Shown: one piece after another, positions 53,654 through 61,590 of the stretch
Layout: each line of letters opens with the position of its first letter
Position numbering within the stretch: the first letter of the stretch is position 1
NCBI GenBank assembly: GCA_017548985.1
Contig: JAFYYW010000026.1
Span: forward strand, 1 to 64,000
Source of the DNA: Bacteroidales bacterium
Lineage (GTDB): Bacteria > Bacteroidota > Bacteroidia > Bacteroidales > UBA932
Reading direction: 5' to 3'
Length of the DNA: 64,000 bases
The notes under the pieces: generated by a model
Told to the model about the DNA's origin: nothing
Databases searched by the model: none
Seen by the model: the letters and a program-made list of their open reading frames with translations, nothing else
Position numbers and translations under genes: made by a program

Positions 53654-54925
53654 ATGGAAAAGAGAATATATCTATGCCTTGCTCGTATAAGTGGCAAGGA
53701 GATGGATTATATACAAGAGGCTTTTGACACGAATTGGGTGGCTCCGTTGGGGCCGAATGTGAATGGGTTTGAGGGGGATTTGGAGCGGTTTGTTAACGGG
53801 ATGCCCGATCAGGTCGGGCATGACTCCCTGGACAGGAAAGTCGTGGCGCTATGCTCAGGCACCGCGGCGGTGCACCTTGCGCTAATCGCTTGCGGAGTCG
53901 GCCCTGGAGATGAGGTTATAGTACAAAGCTTCACTTTCTGCGCCTCGTCGCATCCGATTACATATCTTGGCGCGACTCCGGTGTTCATCGACAGTGAGAA
54001 AGATTCATGGAACATGGATCCGGATCTCCTGGAGGAGGCCATAAAGGACCGCGTCGCGAAGACCGGAAAGACTCCGAAAGCGATAATCCCGGTCGCTTTG
54101 TACGGAATGCCTTATCAGATTGACCGGATAATGGAAATAGCTGATAAATACGGTATTCCGGTTGTGGAAGATGCGGCGGAAGGTTTAGGGTCTCGTTTCG
54201 ACGGGCAGGTGATAGGTACTTTCGGCAAGTACGGTGTCCTTAGTTTCAACGGCAACAAGATAATAACTACTTCCTGTGGAGGAGCATTGATATGCTCTAC
54301 AGAAGAAGAAAAGAAGAAGGTTATTTGGCTCGCGTCTCAAGCTAGGGATGCTTATCCATATTACCAGCATGAGGTGGTCGGCTACAATTACCGTATGTCT
54401 AATATATGCGCTGGTATCGGTCGTGGGCAAATGGCTGTGCTTGAGGAGCATGTCGCGCGCCATAGGCATATCAAGGATTTGTATATTAAGCTTTTCGAGG
54501 GTGTCTCCGGAATAGAGGTGCATGATAATCCAAGCCTTAAATATGATTCCAATTTCTGGCTTAATACTATCACAATCGATCCATTGATTCGTATGAAGGG
54601 ACAGGAAAAGGTGTACACGGCCATGCAACTTGATTCTGTGGGAGCGATGGCCAATTCTGTCCGTCCTGTTTCAGCCGCTCGTTCTGGTTTTGAACCCAAC
54701 GACAATGTCGAGGCCCTAAGGGTATATCTGGACGCTGCCGGGATCGAGGCCCGGCCTCTATGGAAACCGATGCACAAACAGCCGGTCTACAAGAATGCTC
54801 CAGCTTATGTGAACGGAGTGTCCGAGTCTCTTTTCAAGGTCGGGATGTGCCTTCCGAGCGGTCCTCTTGTGACCGATGAGGATGTACGGTATATAGTGGA
54901 CAAAATCAAGGAAGCTATTGTCTGA
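53654..54925 (+). CDS. DegT/DnrJ/EryC1/StrS-family sugar aminotransferase
   Basis: 423 residues. PLP-dependent transaminase converting a nucleotide ketosugar to an aminosugar (PglE-like). Features: ALCSGTAAVHLALIACGVGPGDEVIVQSFTFCAS, VEDAAEGLGS, the PLP lysine in SFNGNKIITTSCGG and EARPLWKPMHKQPVYK. Residues 50-56 (MPDQVGH) are encoded by a perfect palindrome at 53801-53821 and enlarge a surface loop (NGMPDQVGHDSLDRK). With the FlaA1/CapD-like dehydratase encoded at 56.5 kb this provides dehydratase plus aminotransferase steps for an amino-deoxy sugar. Confidence 0.92.
   Translation: MEKRIYLCLARISGKEMDYIQEAFDTNWVAPLGPNVNGFEGDLERFVNGMPDQVGHDSLDRKVVALCSGTAAVHLALIACGVGPGDEVIVQSFTFCASSHPITYLGATPVFIDSEKDSWNMDPDLLEEAIKDRVAKTGKTPKAIIPVALYGMPYQIDRIMEIADKYGIPVVEDAAEGLGSRFDGQVIGTFGKYGVLSFNGNKIITTSCGGALICSTEEEKKKVIWLASQARDAYPYYQHEVVGYNYRMSNICAGIGRGQMAVLEEHVARHRHIKDLYIKLFEGVSGIEVHDNPSLKYDSNFWLNTITIDPLIRMKGQEKVYTAMQLDSVGAMANSVRPVSAARSGFEPNDNVEALRVYLDAAGIEARPLWKPMHKQPVYKNAPAYVNGVSESLFKVGMCLPSGPLVTDEDVRYIVDKIKEAIV
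53801..53821. repeat. In-frame 21-nt palindrome B3 in the DegT gene
   Basis: ATGCCCGA-N5-TCGGGCAT, perfect 8-bp stem with loop TCAGG, read in frame as MPDQVGH. Same geometry (8-5-8, ATG...CAT) as elements B1 and B2, but different stem bases. Confidence 0.8.
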
Positions 54926-54937
54926 TAATCAGTTGGG

Positions 54938-56407
54938 ATGAATGAGTTCTTCCTTTCATTGCTGTTGATGAGTGCTCTCTCTTCGGGAGGACCGCTGCCT
55001 TTTTGGATGACTACGAACCAGTTCGGCTTGATGCCGGAGTCCTCAGGGGCCTTGGCGTTTGCGAGGATGGGCACTGAATATGACCCTTCGAAGACTGTCC
55101 AGTGGCGCTGGGGAGCCTCACTCGCGGCGAATTATGGCATCGCGGTTGGTGAGCGTAGTCGAACCACCGCTATTATTCCCGACGAGCTTTACGCCAGCCT
55201 GAAGTGGAAAGTCTTCTCAGTCGACTTGGGGATGCGGCGTTTCGATTTGGATTATTACGGGGCGGGCACCATGACTCTGGGATCGATGTCTACCACAGGC
55301 GGGCATATCATCTGGAGCGGCAACGCCAGGACCTTGCCGGGATACACGGTGAACCTTGATCCTGTGGTGCTTCCGTTCACTGGCGGGCGTGTCAAGTTAT
55401 CCGGATCCTATGGTGATTACAAGACAATGGATAATCGCTATATGAAAGGCGCTCTTATTCATAGCACTAGGATCGGACTTGATATCAAGATCACTGAGAG
55501 GCTTGACTTCCATGGTATGCTTGATCATTATGCCATCTGGGGAGGGAAAAGCGAGAAAATAGCCATGCCGGTCACTTTCGGGAACTATTGCCGTGTGGTT
55601 ATGGGTAAGGGAGCTTCATCTGAAGGGACACTTAATGATCAGCTTAATGTCATAGGTGACCAGGGGGGCGGAGAATTATTCCGATTCAACTGGAGAGGAA
55701 ATGGCTGGACTATTTCCGCCCAGCATGATATTCCCTATAATGATGGGTCCGGTATGGGATTCCAGAATTTCCCCGATGGTGTCAACACAATCTGGTTCGG
55801 TTTCGACAATAAGGACAAGTGGGTGACGGATATCCTATATGAGTATCAATACACTATGTTCCAGTCAGGTACCAGGCATGACCGTCCGACCACGGATGAG
55901 GAGAAAGCGCATCTTGATCCATCGGATGAGTACCACTATAACAGGCACATTATGGGTGGTGGAGATAATTATTTCCACAATGGGGAATATAAATCTGGAT
56001 GGACTTATTATGGTCGTACCATAGGTAATCCGTTGTTCGTCCCGGTCGGCACTCACGCCGGGACCTGGACGGGAAGGGATACTATCCTCGGAGTCGAGAA
56101 CAACAGGGTGAAGGCCCATCATTTCAGCATTGCGGGGAAACTATTCCGTAAGGCTCCCTACAAGTTTATGCTGACCTACAGCCACAATTATGGAACTTAT
56201 TCTAAACCTTACAAAGGCGAGTCCCAGTGGAATAAGGATTGGGGGACAGTCAAGGAAACCCCTCTGAATCAGGTAAGTGGAGCGTTTGTCGGGGAGATTC
56301 CCGGACTTCTGGAACACTTCACTTTGACCTATGGTCTTTATGCGGACAGGGGCCAACTTCTTCCCGATATCTTTGGAGCCTCCATTGGTGTTCGCTACAC
56401 CTTATGA
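54938..56407 (+). CDS. Capsule assembly outer-membrane protein (Wzi family)
   Basis: 489 residues with a short signal peptide (MNEFFLSLLLMSALSSG) and a beta-barrel of the Wzi/capsule-assembly family (PFWMTTNQFGLMPESSG, VDLGMRRFDLDYYGAG, LHDQLNVIGDQGGGELFRFNW-like strands, TYGLYADRGQLLPDIFGASIGVRYTL at the end). Wzi helps attach capsule to the outer surface and may act as a lectin. Residues about 69-78 (AVGERSRTTA) are encoded by a hairpin element with a GAGCGTAGTCGA loop, in an N-terminal strand-turn. It starts 12 bp after the aminotransferase gene. Confidence 0.87.
   Translation: MNEFFLSLLLMSALSSGGPLPFWMTTNQFGLMPESSGALAFARMGTEYDPSKTVQWRWGASLAANYGIAVGERSRTTAIIPDELYASLKWKVFSVDLGMRRFDLDYYGAGTMTLGSMSTTGGHIIWSGNARTLPGYTVNLDPVVLPFTGGRVKLSGSYGDYKTMDNRYMKGALIHSTRIGLDIKITERLDFHGMLDHYAIWGGKSEKIAMPVTFGNYCRVVMGKGASSEGTLNDQLNVIGDQGGGELFRFNWRGNGWTISAQHDIPYNDGSGMGFQNFPDGVNTIWFGFDNKDKWVTDILYEYQYTMFQSGTRHDRPTTDEEKAHLDPSDEYHYNRHIMGGGDNYFHNGEYKSGWTYYGRTIGNPLFVPVGTHAGTWTGRDTILGVENNRVKAHHFSIAGKLFRKAPYKFMLTYSHNYGTYSKPYKGESQWNKDWGTVKETPLNQVSGAFVGEIPGLLEHFTLTYGLYADRGQLLPDIFGASIGVRYTL
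55142..55170. repeat. In-frame hairpin element C2 in the Wzi gene
   Basis: GCGGTTGGT - GAGCGTAGTCGA - ACCACCGC: arms complementary apart from one bulged T. Loop is as in C1 in the SOD gene except one base. Arms share no sequence with C1, yet pair with each other. Confidence 0.75.
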
Positions 56408-56439
56408 AACATCTGTTAGGTTATTAACTTTTTTATTAA

Positions 56440-56447
56440 TAACTTTG
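56440..56447 (+). promoter_or_regulatory. Bacteroidota -7 box (TAACTTTG) before the FlaA1/CapD-like gene
   Basis: An exact TAnnTTTG match in the 51-bp gap after the Wzi gene, 12 bp before the ATG at 56459. Suggests the last two genes of the locus can be transcribed separately. Confidence 0.55.
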
Positions 56448-56458
56448 AAATCCTTCTA

Positions 56459-58384
56459 ATGAAGAGCTTGAAAGAAATAATCGAGAACTATTTCTCAAAA
56501 AGGACATTACCGTATTGGTGTGTCCTTCTTGCGGATGCTTTGATTATCCTGGTGTCCGGGTTATTTGTGTATTGGGCTTTTTATCGTGGGGCGGCTCTTC
56601 AGCGGAATTTCTGGCCTCTTATTAAGGTCTTTGCCCTGTACCTGGCGGTATCTATGGTGTTTTTCAGGTTATTCCGTACCTATGCGGGGATCCTGCGTTA
56701 TTCCTCATTCATAGATCTTTTGCGTATAGTTTATGCGATGGGCTTTGCTATGGTGGTCTGTTTTGGACTTCACTATGCTATTTATGGACTCCCGGAATCA
56801 TGGTTCGCTCATTTGACAGGAAGGGTCATAGTTCTCATTTTTGTCTTGGCCATCATCTTGATGTGGTTTGAGCGTGTGATAATCAAAGTCTTGTACGACA
56901 GCGCATTTGAGACTTCAGCCACAACCAATGTTTTCATCTACGGCATTCGCGCGGGTGGTATCGGAGTGGCGAAATTTATCAATGGTGAAAAACCCATGCG
57001 CTACAAACTGAGGGGTTTCATCACCCATGATCCCTCCCTCCGCGCCAGCGGGACTCGTTTGATGGGAGTCCCGATCTACGATGTCGACGATTCTTTACCT
57101 GCTTACCTTGTGAAAAAAGGGATTGGAGCTGTCCTTGTGTCTCCCGCTCGAATCGAACGTTTCCGTGAGGACACAGCCTTGCAGGATTACATCATTAAGA
57201 GCAAAGTCCGCATTCTATTCGCCTCCAGCGCTCAAGAATGGGATAAAGACAGCATCTCGTCGGGTGGCATCACACTTAAAGAGGTAAATGTGGAGGATCT
57301 GCTTCCCCGTGACCAGATCAGCATCGATATGGATTCTGTCGCGGCTGTCCTCAAGGGCGCCAGGGTTTTGATCACCGGCTCTGCCGGCAGCATCGGAAGT
57401 GAGATTGTGCGCCAGGTCTCCTCGTTCGGCCCCTCCGAGATGATGCTGATCGACTCGGCCGAGAGTCCCCAGCATGACATCCGGCTGATGATGAGGAAGG
57501 AATATCCTTCCGTCAAGGCCACAACCCTCGTCACGAGTATCACGAACGAGGACAGGATGGAGGCGATTTTCCGGGATTTCCGGCCTGAGTTCGTCTTCCA
57601 TGCGGCTGCTTATAAGCATGTCCCTATGATGGAGGACAACCCTTCTGAGAGCATCCAGAACAATGTATATGGCACTAAGGTGCTTTCTGATCTCTCTGTC
57701 AAATACGGGGTCAAGAAGTTTGTCATGATCTCAACCGACAAGGCTGTCAATCCGACCAATGTCATGGGTTGCTCCAAGAGGATCTGTGAGATTTATGTCC
57801 AGAGCCTTAATAACGCCGAGGTTGACGGCAAGATTGAAGGCCATACCCAGTTCGTGACCACAAGGTTCGGTAATGTGCTGGGTTCCAATGGTTCTGTCAT
57901 CCCGATCTTTGAGAAGCAGATCAAGGAGGGAGGTCCCGTCACTGTGACTCACCCCGATATCATCCGTTATTTCATGCTGATTCCTGAAGCCTGCAAACTT
58001 GTCTTGGAGGCTGGTACCAAGGGCAATGGGGGAGAGATATTCGTGTTCGACATGGGCAAGCCTGTACGCATAGCTGATCTTGCTCGCAGGATGATTGAGT
58101 TAAGTGGCGCTAAAGGTGTCGAGATCAAGTTCACAGGCCTGCGTGACGGTGAGAAGCTTTATGAGGAGTTATTAAGCGAGCAGGAGACGACCAAGCCATC
58201 CTTCCATGAGAAGATCCGTATCGCTGAGGTTCGTCAATATGATTTCGCGGAGGTCTCTAAAGAAATCGATGAGTTGATCTCGATCTCCCATGAATATGAC
58301 GACCTCAAGACTGTGGCAGCGATGAAGCGTCTGGTTCCTGAATATGTAAGCAACCATTCGGCCTTCTCCGTGCTGGATAAGTAG
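56459..58384 (+). CDS. Nucleoside-diphosphate-sugar dehydratase, FlaA1/CapD/WbpM-like
   Basis: 641 residues: four N-terminal transmembrane helices (about 15-140), a CoA-binding-like Rossmann domain (about 150-285; NVFIYGIRAGGIGVAKFI), then the 4,6-dehydratase SDR domain with GSAGSIGSEIVRQ (near 303), LIDSAESPQHD, FHAAAYKHVPMMEDNP and the STDKAVNPTNVMGCSKR segment near 424 that replaces the usual YxxxK. It makes a 4-keto-6-deoxy nucleotide sugar (UDP-GlcNAc is the usual substrate), consistent with the DegT transaminase in the same locus. Own promoter box at 56440. Full length. Confidence 0.92.
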   Translation: MKSLKEIIENYFSKRTLPYWCVLLADALIILVSGLFVYWAFYRGAALQRNFWPLIKVFALYLAVSMVFFRLFRTYAGILRYSSFIDLLRIVYAMGFAMVVCFGLHYAIYGLPESWFAHLTGRVIVLIFVLAIILMWFERVIIKVLYDSAFETSATTNVFIYGIRAGGIGVAKFINGEKPMRYKLRGFITHDPSLRASGTRLMGVPIYDVDDSLPAYLVKKGIGAVLVSPARIERFREDTALQDYIIKSKVRILFASSAQEWDKDSISSGGITLKEVNVEDLLPRDQISIDMDSVAAVLKGARVLITGSAGSIGSEIVRQVSSFGPSEMMLIDSAESPQHDIRLMMRKEYPSVKATTLVTSITNEDRMEAIFRDFRPEFVFHAAAYKHVPMMEDNPSESIQNNVYGTKVLSDLSVKYGVKKFVMISTDKAVNPTNVMGCSKRICEIYVQSLNNAEVDGKIEGHTQFVTTRFGNVLGSNGSVIPIFEKQIKEGGPVTVTHPDIIRYFMLIPEACKLVLEAGTKGNGGEIFVFDMGKPVRIADLARRMIELSGAKGVEIKFTGLRDGEKLYEELLSEQETTKPSFHEKIRIAEVRQYDFAEVSKEIDELISISHEYDDLKTVAAMKRLVPEYVSNHSAFSVLDK

Positions 58385-58390
58385 TGTTTT

Positions 58391-59092
58391 ATGTGGCCAT
58401 TCACCAAGCGTATTTCTCTTTCGTCATCCCGGATTTTCGAGGGATTCACGGATTGCCATTCCCATATTCTTCCTGGTGTCGATGATGGTGTCAAGCACAT
58501 TGAGGAGTCGCTGGATATCCTGAGCCGTTATGAGGAGATGGGATTCAAGGCGGTCTGGTTCACTCCTCACATCATGGAGGATATTCCCAACACCACCTCT
58601 GATCTGCGGGAGCGTTTCGAGGCGCTTAAAGCAGAGTATCACGGGCCGCTTGAGCTTCATCTCGGCGCTGAGAACATGATTGATAACCTGTTCGAGAACC
58701 GATTGGCTGCCAATGATTTCCTTCCGATGGGACCGAAACTTGACCACCTCCTTGTCGAGACTTCATATTTCACTCCTCCATTTGGTTTTCATGATACTCT
58801 AGAGAAGGTCAAGGCCGCGGGTTATTTCCCTGTCCTTGCCCATCCGGAGAGATATGTTTACATGGGTTCGGAGGATTATGACCGGCTGAAGGAGATGAAG
58901 ATTCTATTCCAACTTAACCTGTTCTCTTTGGCCGGATACTATGGTTCTTCTGTCCAGCACACGGCCGAGGCGCTTCTGAAGAAGGGGTACTATGATTATG
59001 CCGGCACAGACATTCACACCGTAACGATGCTGGATCGCTGGCCTCTCCGGCCTATAGTCCCCAAAAGCCTCCCGGAATTCCGTACTCTTTAG
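58391..59092 (+). CDS. CpsB/YwqE-like PHP-family tyrosine-protein phosphatase
   Basis: 233 residues. A PHP-type metallophosphatase: DCHSHILPGVDDG (about 21-33), VWFTPHIMED, HLGAENMIDN, LVETSYFTPP, LAHPERYVY and a late AGTDIHT provide the metal ligands. CpsB-type phosphatases dephosphorylate the tyrosine cluster of Wzc/CpsD kinases and so set capsule level. Encoded at the end of the locus that begins with the kinase (wzc at 48.2 kb). Its stop faces the DUF4252 operon with a one-base gap. Confidence 0.9.
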   Translation: MWPFTKRISLSSSRIFEGFTDCHSHILPGVDDGVKHIEESLDILSRYEEMGFKAVWFTPHIMEDIPNTTSDLRERFEALKAEYHGPLELHLGAENMIDNLFENRLAANDFLPMGPKLDHLLVETSYFTPPFGFHDTLEKVKAAGYFPVLAHPERYVYMGSEDYDRLKEMKILFQLNLFSLAGYYGSSVQHTAEALLKKGYYDYAGTDIHTVTMLDRWPLRPIVPKSLPEFRTL

Positions 59093-59093
59093 A

Positions 59094-59669
59094 TTAAAGC
59101 TGCTTGTTAAGGCGGCGTATTATCCGATCCACATCGGACTCTAAGACCGTGCCTTTAAGGGCCACGACTGTCTGGCCATAAAGGATTATCACCAAGTCAG
59201 ACACATGTGTGCCATCCTCTGAGACTTCTCCATAGGTCTCATCGAACGCGAAGGATCCTTCACCGCTCCTCCTGACCAGATTCTCTGGACTTAGATTGCG
59301 TTTAACTGCCGTTTCTATTTCGTCCTTCAGCTCCGGCCGGCTGTCACCATAGTCGAGCATGTAGACCACGCCGACTCTCTTGAATGCCTTGGCCACTTTC
59401 CTGGTCCAGGCGCTTCCGGCTTTACCAACCGTTTTCCCCATTGTCATCGCGACGCGTCCAAGTTTCATCAGCGACACGTTGCCTCGGCCGTCAAAGCGTT
59501 CCATCAGGGCGGTGATATTCTCGAAGCCTTCCTGGTAAGTTCCCTCAAACGTGGTCTCGGCTGGGGCCGCCAGGCCACTTAAAGGCCCCTGGCCTGGGAT
59601 CTGGGCGTTGGCACGGATCCCACCTGCCAGGAGCGTGGCTGAAATAATCACTAAACTAAAGAACCTCAT
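59094..59669 (-). CDS. Secreted DUF4252-family protein
   Basis: About 191 residues from the ATG at 59669 (MRFFSLVIISATLLAGGIRANAQ, signal peptide). The frame is open further upstream but overlaps the previous gene. The core (ITALMERFDGRGNVSLMKLGRVAMTMGK, VVYMLDYGDSRPELKDEIETAVKR, FDETYGEVSEDGTHVSDLVIILYGQ) matches the DUF4252 pattern seen in the two other paralogues of this operon. Function unknown. Last gene of a five-gene operon with an ECF sigma and a putative anti-sigma. The upstream gene ends one base before it. Confidence 0.8.
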   Translation of the reverse strand: MRFFSLVIISATLLAGGIRANAQIPGQGPLSGLAAPAETTFEGTYQEGFENITALMERFDGRGNVSLMKLGRVAMTMGKTVGKAGSAWTRKVAKAFKRVGVVYMLDYGDSRPELKDEIETAVKRNLSPENLVRRSGEGSFAFDETYGEVSEDGTHVSDLVIILYGQTVVALKGTVLESDVDRIIRRLNKQL

Positions 59670-59670
59670 A

Positions 59671-60168
59671 TTAGAGCAGGTTCTTGGAGACTCCGGCAAC
59701 CGCCTCTTCCACATCTGATCTCTTCATGAGGCCGTCTATGCCGATAAAGACAGTCTCTCCGTCTTCCTTATTGAATACAGTGAGAAGCAGGCTCTTAAGG
59801 AACTCATCATTCCCGAGGGATAAAATGTTGACCTTCTGTCCACCATCTTTCACTTCCATAAGTGTCTCGAACTTGTGGCCTCCGACGACCTTGTTGACAT
59901 CCTTGGATATCTTCTCGGCCAGGGAACTGTCCTCTGTCTTGAGCAAATAAAAGCCTGTCATCGACTTGATCATGGGGCCGAAATCAACATCGCTGTCCTC
60001 AATCCTGACCTCGGGCACTTTGCCGATCATCTTGAACATGGCAGGAGAGATGTAGACCGCGGTGATGCGATCGTCATCGGAATACTTCTGGTACAAGGAC
60101 TTATAGTCCTGGGCGGCCGCGGATATGCTGATTAACGCGGCGGCGAGTGTTATGATTATCTTATTCAT
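59671..60168 (-). CDS. Secreted DUF4252-family protein
   Basis: 165 residues with a signal peptide (MNKIIITLAAALISISAAAQ) followed by a single DUF4252 domain (LYQKYSDDDRITAVYISPAMFKMIGKVPEV, VKDGGQKVNILSLGNDEFLKSLLLTVFNKEDGETVFIGIDG). Overlaps the start of the upstream anti-sigma-like gene's stop by four bases (ATGA). Function unknown; DUF4252 proteins are frequent outputs of sigma/anti-sigma operons in Bacteroidota. Confidence 0.82.
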   Translation of the reverse strand: MNKIIITLAAALISISAAAQDYKSLYQKYSDDDRITAVYISPAMFKMIGKVPEVRIEDSDVDFGPMIKSMTGFYLLKTEDSSLAEKISKDVNKVVGGHKFETLMEVKDGGQKVNILSLGNDEFLKSLLLTVFNKEDGETVFIGIDGLMKRSDVEEAVAGVSKNLL

Positions 60169-60488
60169 TTTGTCAAAGCGTTATTTAGTTGTTCATTGAT
60201 TGTACCGGTCACGGAGATAAGAGCCTTCTCCACTTCGGCGTATGCCAGGGCAGGGTCGTCAAAGGTGTCCCGCAGCTGAGGGGGCCTGAGACTTATGGCC
60301 AGGCCGACGACAAGGAGCAGGGAAGCGGCTATGCCGTAGATCCATGGGATCACGCGTCTGCGGGAACGGACGGATACCGCCTGTCCGATTCTGTTCTCAA
60401 GACCTGCCGGGACCTCGATCGATTCATCAAGCGAGATCCTCTCGAGATCCTCGAGACTCAGTTTCTCTATCTCATCTATTGTCTTCAT
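60165..60488 (-). CDS. Small single-pass membrane protein, probable anti-sigma factor
   Basis: 107 residues with an N-terminal cytoplasmic segment (LSLEDLERISLDESIEVPAGLENRI), one transmembrane helix (about 47-66; VIPWIYGIAASLLLVVGLAI) and a short periplasmic tail. Topology and the 17-nt overlap with the ECF sigma gene upstream make an anti-sigma role likely. It lacks a recognisable zinc motif. Same arrangement as at 38.3 kb. Confidence 0.7.
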   Translation of the reverse strand: MKTIDEIEKLSLEDLERISLDESIEVPAGLENRIGQAVSVRSRRRVIPWIYGIAASLLLVVGLAISLRPPQLRDTFDDPALAYAEVEKALISVTGTINEQLNNALTK

Positions 60489-60984
60489 CTGCGATCATTT
60501 TCTTAAGGTTCTTGCGAGCGTTGCTTATCTTCACTCTAACATTCGTTTCGGAGAGTCCGGTCAACAGCGCTATCTCCGGGTAAGATTTGTTGTCGAAAAC
60601 TTTCATTTCCAACACCTTCCGTTGTTTGTCAGGGAGCCTCGCCAGGCATTGTTTTATGCGTTCGAGATTCTCTTTCCTGATCAATATCGAATCGATCTCG
60701 TCCGAGTTGTCGGGCATGTCATCTAATGCTTCCTGGGCCTTGAAATCTCTTTTGGCAAGCGCCGAGCTCCGGATCTTGTCCAGGCAGATGTTCCGGATCA
60801 CAGTCATGCCGAAGGCCGCGGGGTTCTTAACTTCACTGATAGTGGAGCGCATGGTCCAGAGCCGGACCATAAGGTCCTGGACAGCGTCCTCGGCCATGGC
60901 TTGGTTCTCCAGGATGTAGTAGGCGACCCTGTAGAACCTTTCGGTCAATGGAACCCAGATCTCTTTGAACTCCGACGCGGTCAT
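60472..60984 (-). CDS. ECF RNA polymerase sigma factor
   Basis: 170 residues. Sigma-70 region 2 (FKEIWVPLTERFYRVAYYILENQAMAEDAVQDLMVRLWT, NPAAFGMTVIRNICLDKIR) and region 4 (LARLPDKQRKVLEMKVFDNKSYPEIALLTGLSETNVRVKISNARKNL). Unlike the sigma at 37.8 kb it has no palindromic insert. Overlaps the anti-sigma-like gene and follows a DUF4252 gene 3 bp upstream. Probably drives its own operon from the candidate promoter at 61544-61570. Confidence 0.93.
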   Translation of the reverse strand: MTASEFKEIWVPLTERFYRVAYYILENQAMAEDAVQDLMVRLWTMRSTISEVKNPAAFGMTVIRNICLDKIRSSALAKRDFKAQEALDDMPDNSDEIDSILIRKENLERIKQCLARLPDKQRKVLEMKVFDNKSYPEIALLTGLSETNVRVKISNARKNLKKMIADEDNR

Positions 60985-60987
60985 GGT

Positions 60988-61506
60988 TTACTTCGATTTC
61001 GCCTCGAGGAATGTGGCCACGTCCTGGACATTGACTTTGCCTCTGACGCAGATGACGGCTCCGCTTCTCGGGGCGCTGATAATCAGGTCAGAGATATTCT
61101 CACCGTCATCATCCGGTATGGCGAATATCTGCACTTTCTCATCAGCGTCTTTCGCCTCGACCAGAAGAAAATCTTTAGTCAACACATTAGATAGCCTGGA
61201 CTCGAAACGGGTCCTGACATCCGGATCGCAATCGGCGAAACTCGCTATAGTGACCTGCTTGACATTTCTCATCAAATCAAGCAGTTCCAGAGCGTCCTTG
61301 TCTCCACTGTTCCTTATTACTTGCTTGACTATTGCCAGACCCATGCGGCCTAGGTTCACGCATTGGAAGTCCGAGTGAAGTGAATATTCCTTCATCAGTG
61401 ATGTGACTCGCTTCCCGTAGTCGATTGACGGGGTGGAGGCATAAGAAGGCGCTCCCGCGGTGACCGCCGCCAGGATGATCAAAAAGGCTAAAACTGTTTT
61501 TCTCAT
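60988..61506 (-). CDS. Secreted DUF4252-family protein, first gene of the sigma operon
   Basis: 172 residues with a signal peptide (to about SYAS). The body (YGKRVTSLMKEYSLHSDFQCVNLGRMGLAIVKQV, LELLDLMRNVKQVTIASFADCDPDVR, VQIFAIPDDDGENISDLIISAPRSGAVICVRGKV) is of the DUF4252 type. It precedes the sigma gene by 3 bp, so this operon has the order DUF4252, sigma, anti-sigma, DUF4252, DUF4252. The three copies differ in sequence and length, not recent duplicates. Confidence 0.8.
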   Translation of the reverse strand: MRKTVLAFLIILAAVTAGAPSYASTPSIDYGKRVTSLMKEYSLHSDFQCVNLGRMGLAIVKQVIRNSGDKDALELLDLMRNVKQVTIASFADCDPDVRTRFESRLSNVLTKDFLLVEAKDADEKVQIFAIPDDDGENISDLIISAPRSGAVICVRGKVNVQDVATFLEAKSK

Positions 61507-61543
61507 GTCTGCGAAGTTAATGATTTTTCCAAACTCCGCTATT

Positions 61544-61570
61544 AAGACGAAAGAAAACCCGAAATGTAAC
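61544..61570 (-). promoter_or_regulatory. Candidate ECF promoter (GTTAC-N16-CGTCTT) for the DUF4252 operon
   Basis: On the minus strand GTTAC (61570-61566) and CGTCTT (61549-61544) are separated by 16 nt, the same spacing as GTAAC-N16-CGTTTA at 37716-37746. Predicted start near 61535, leader about 29 nt to the ATG at 61506. Pattern-based inference. Confidence 0.4.
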
Positions 61571-61590
61571 GATAGCTGCCTTATTATTTT

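Noticed and set aside
54938..56407. Wzi-like protein as a TonB receptor or porin for sugars
   Set aside because: No plug domain or TonB box; the strands and locus fit the capsule-assembly Wzi family.
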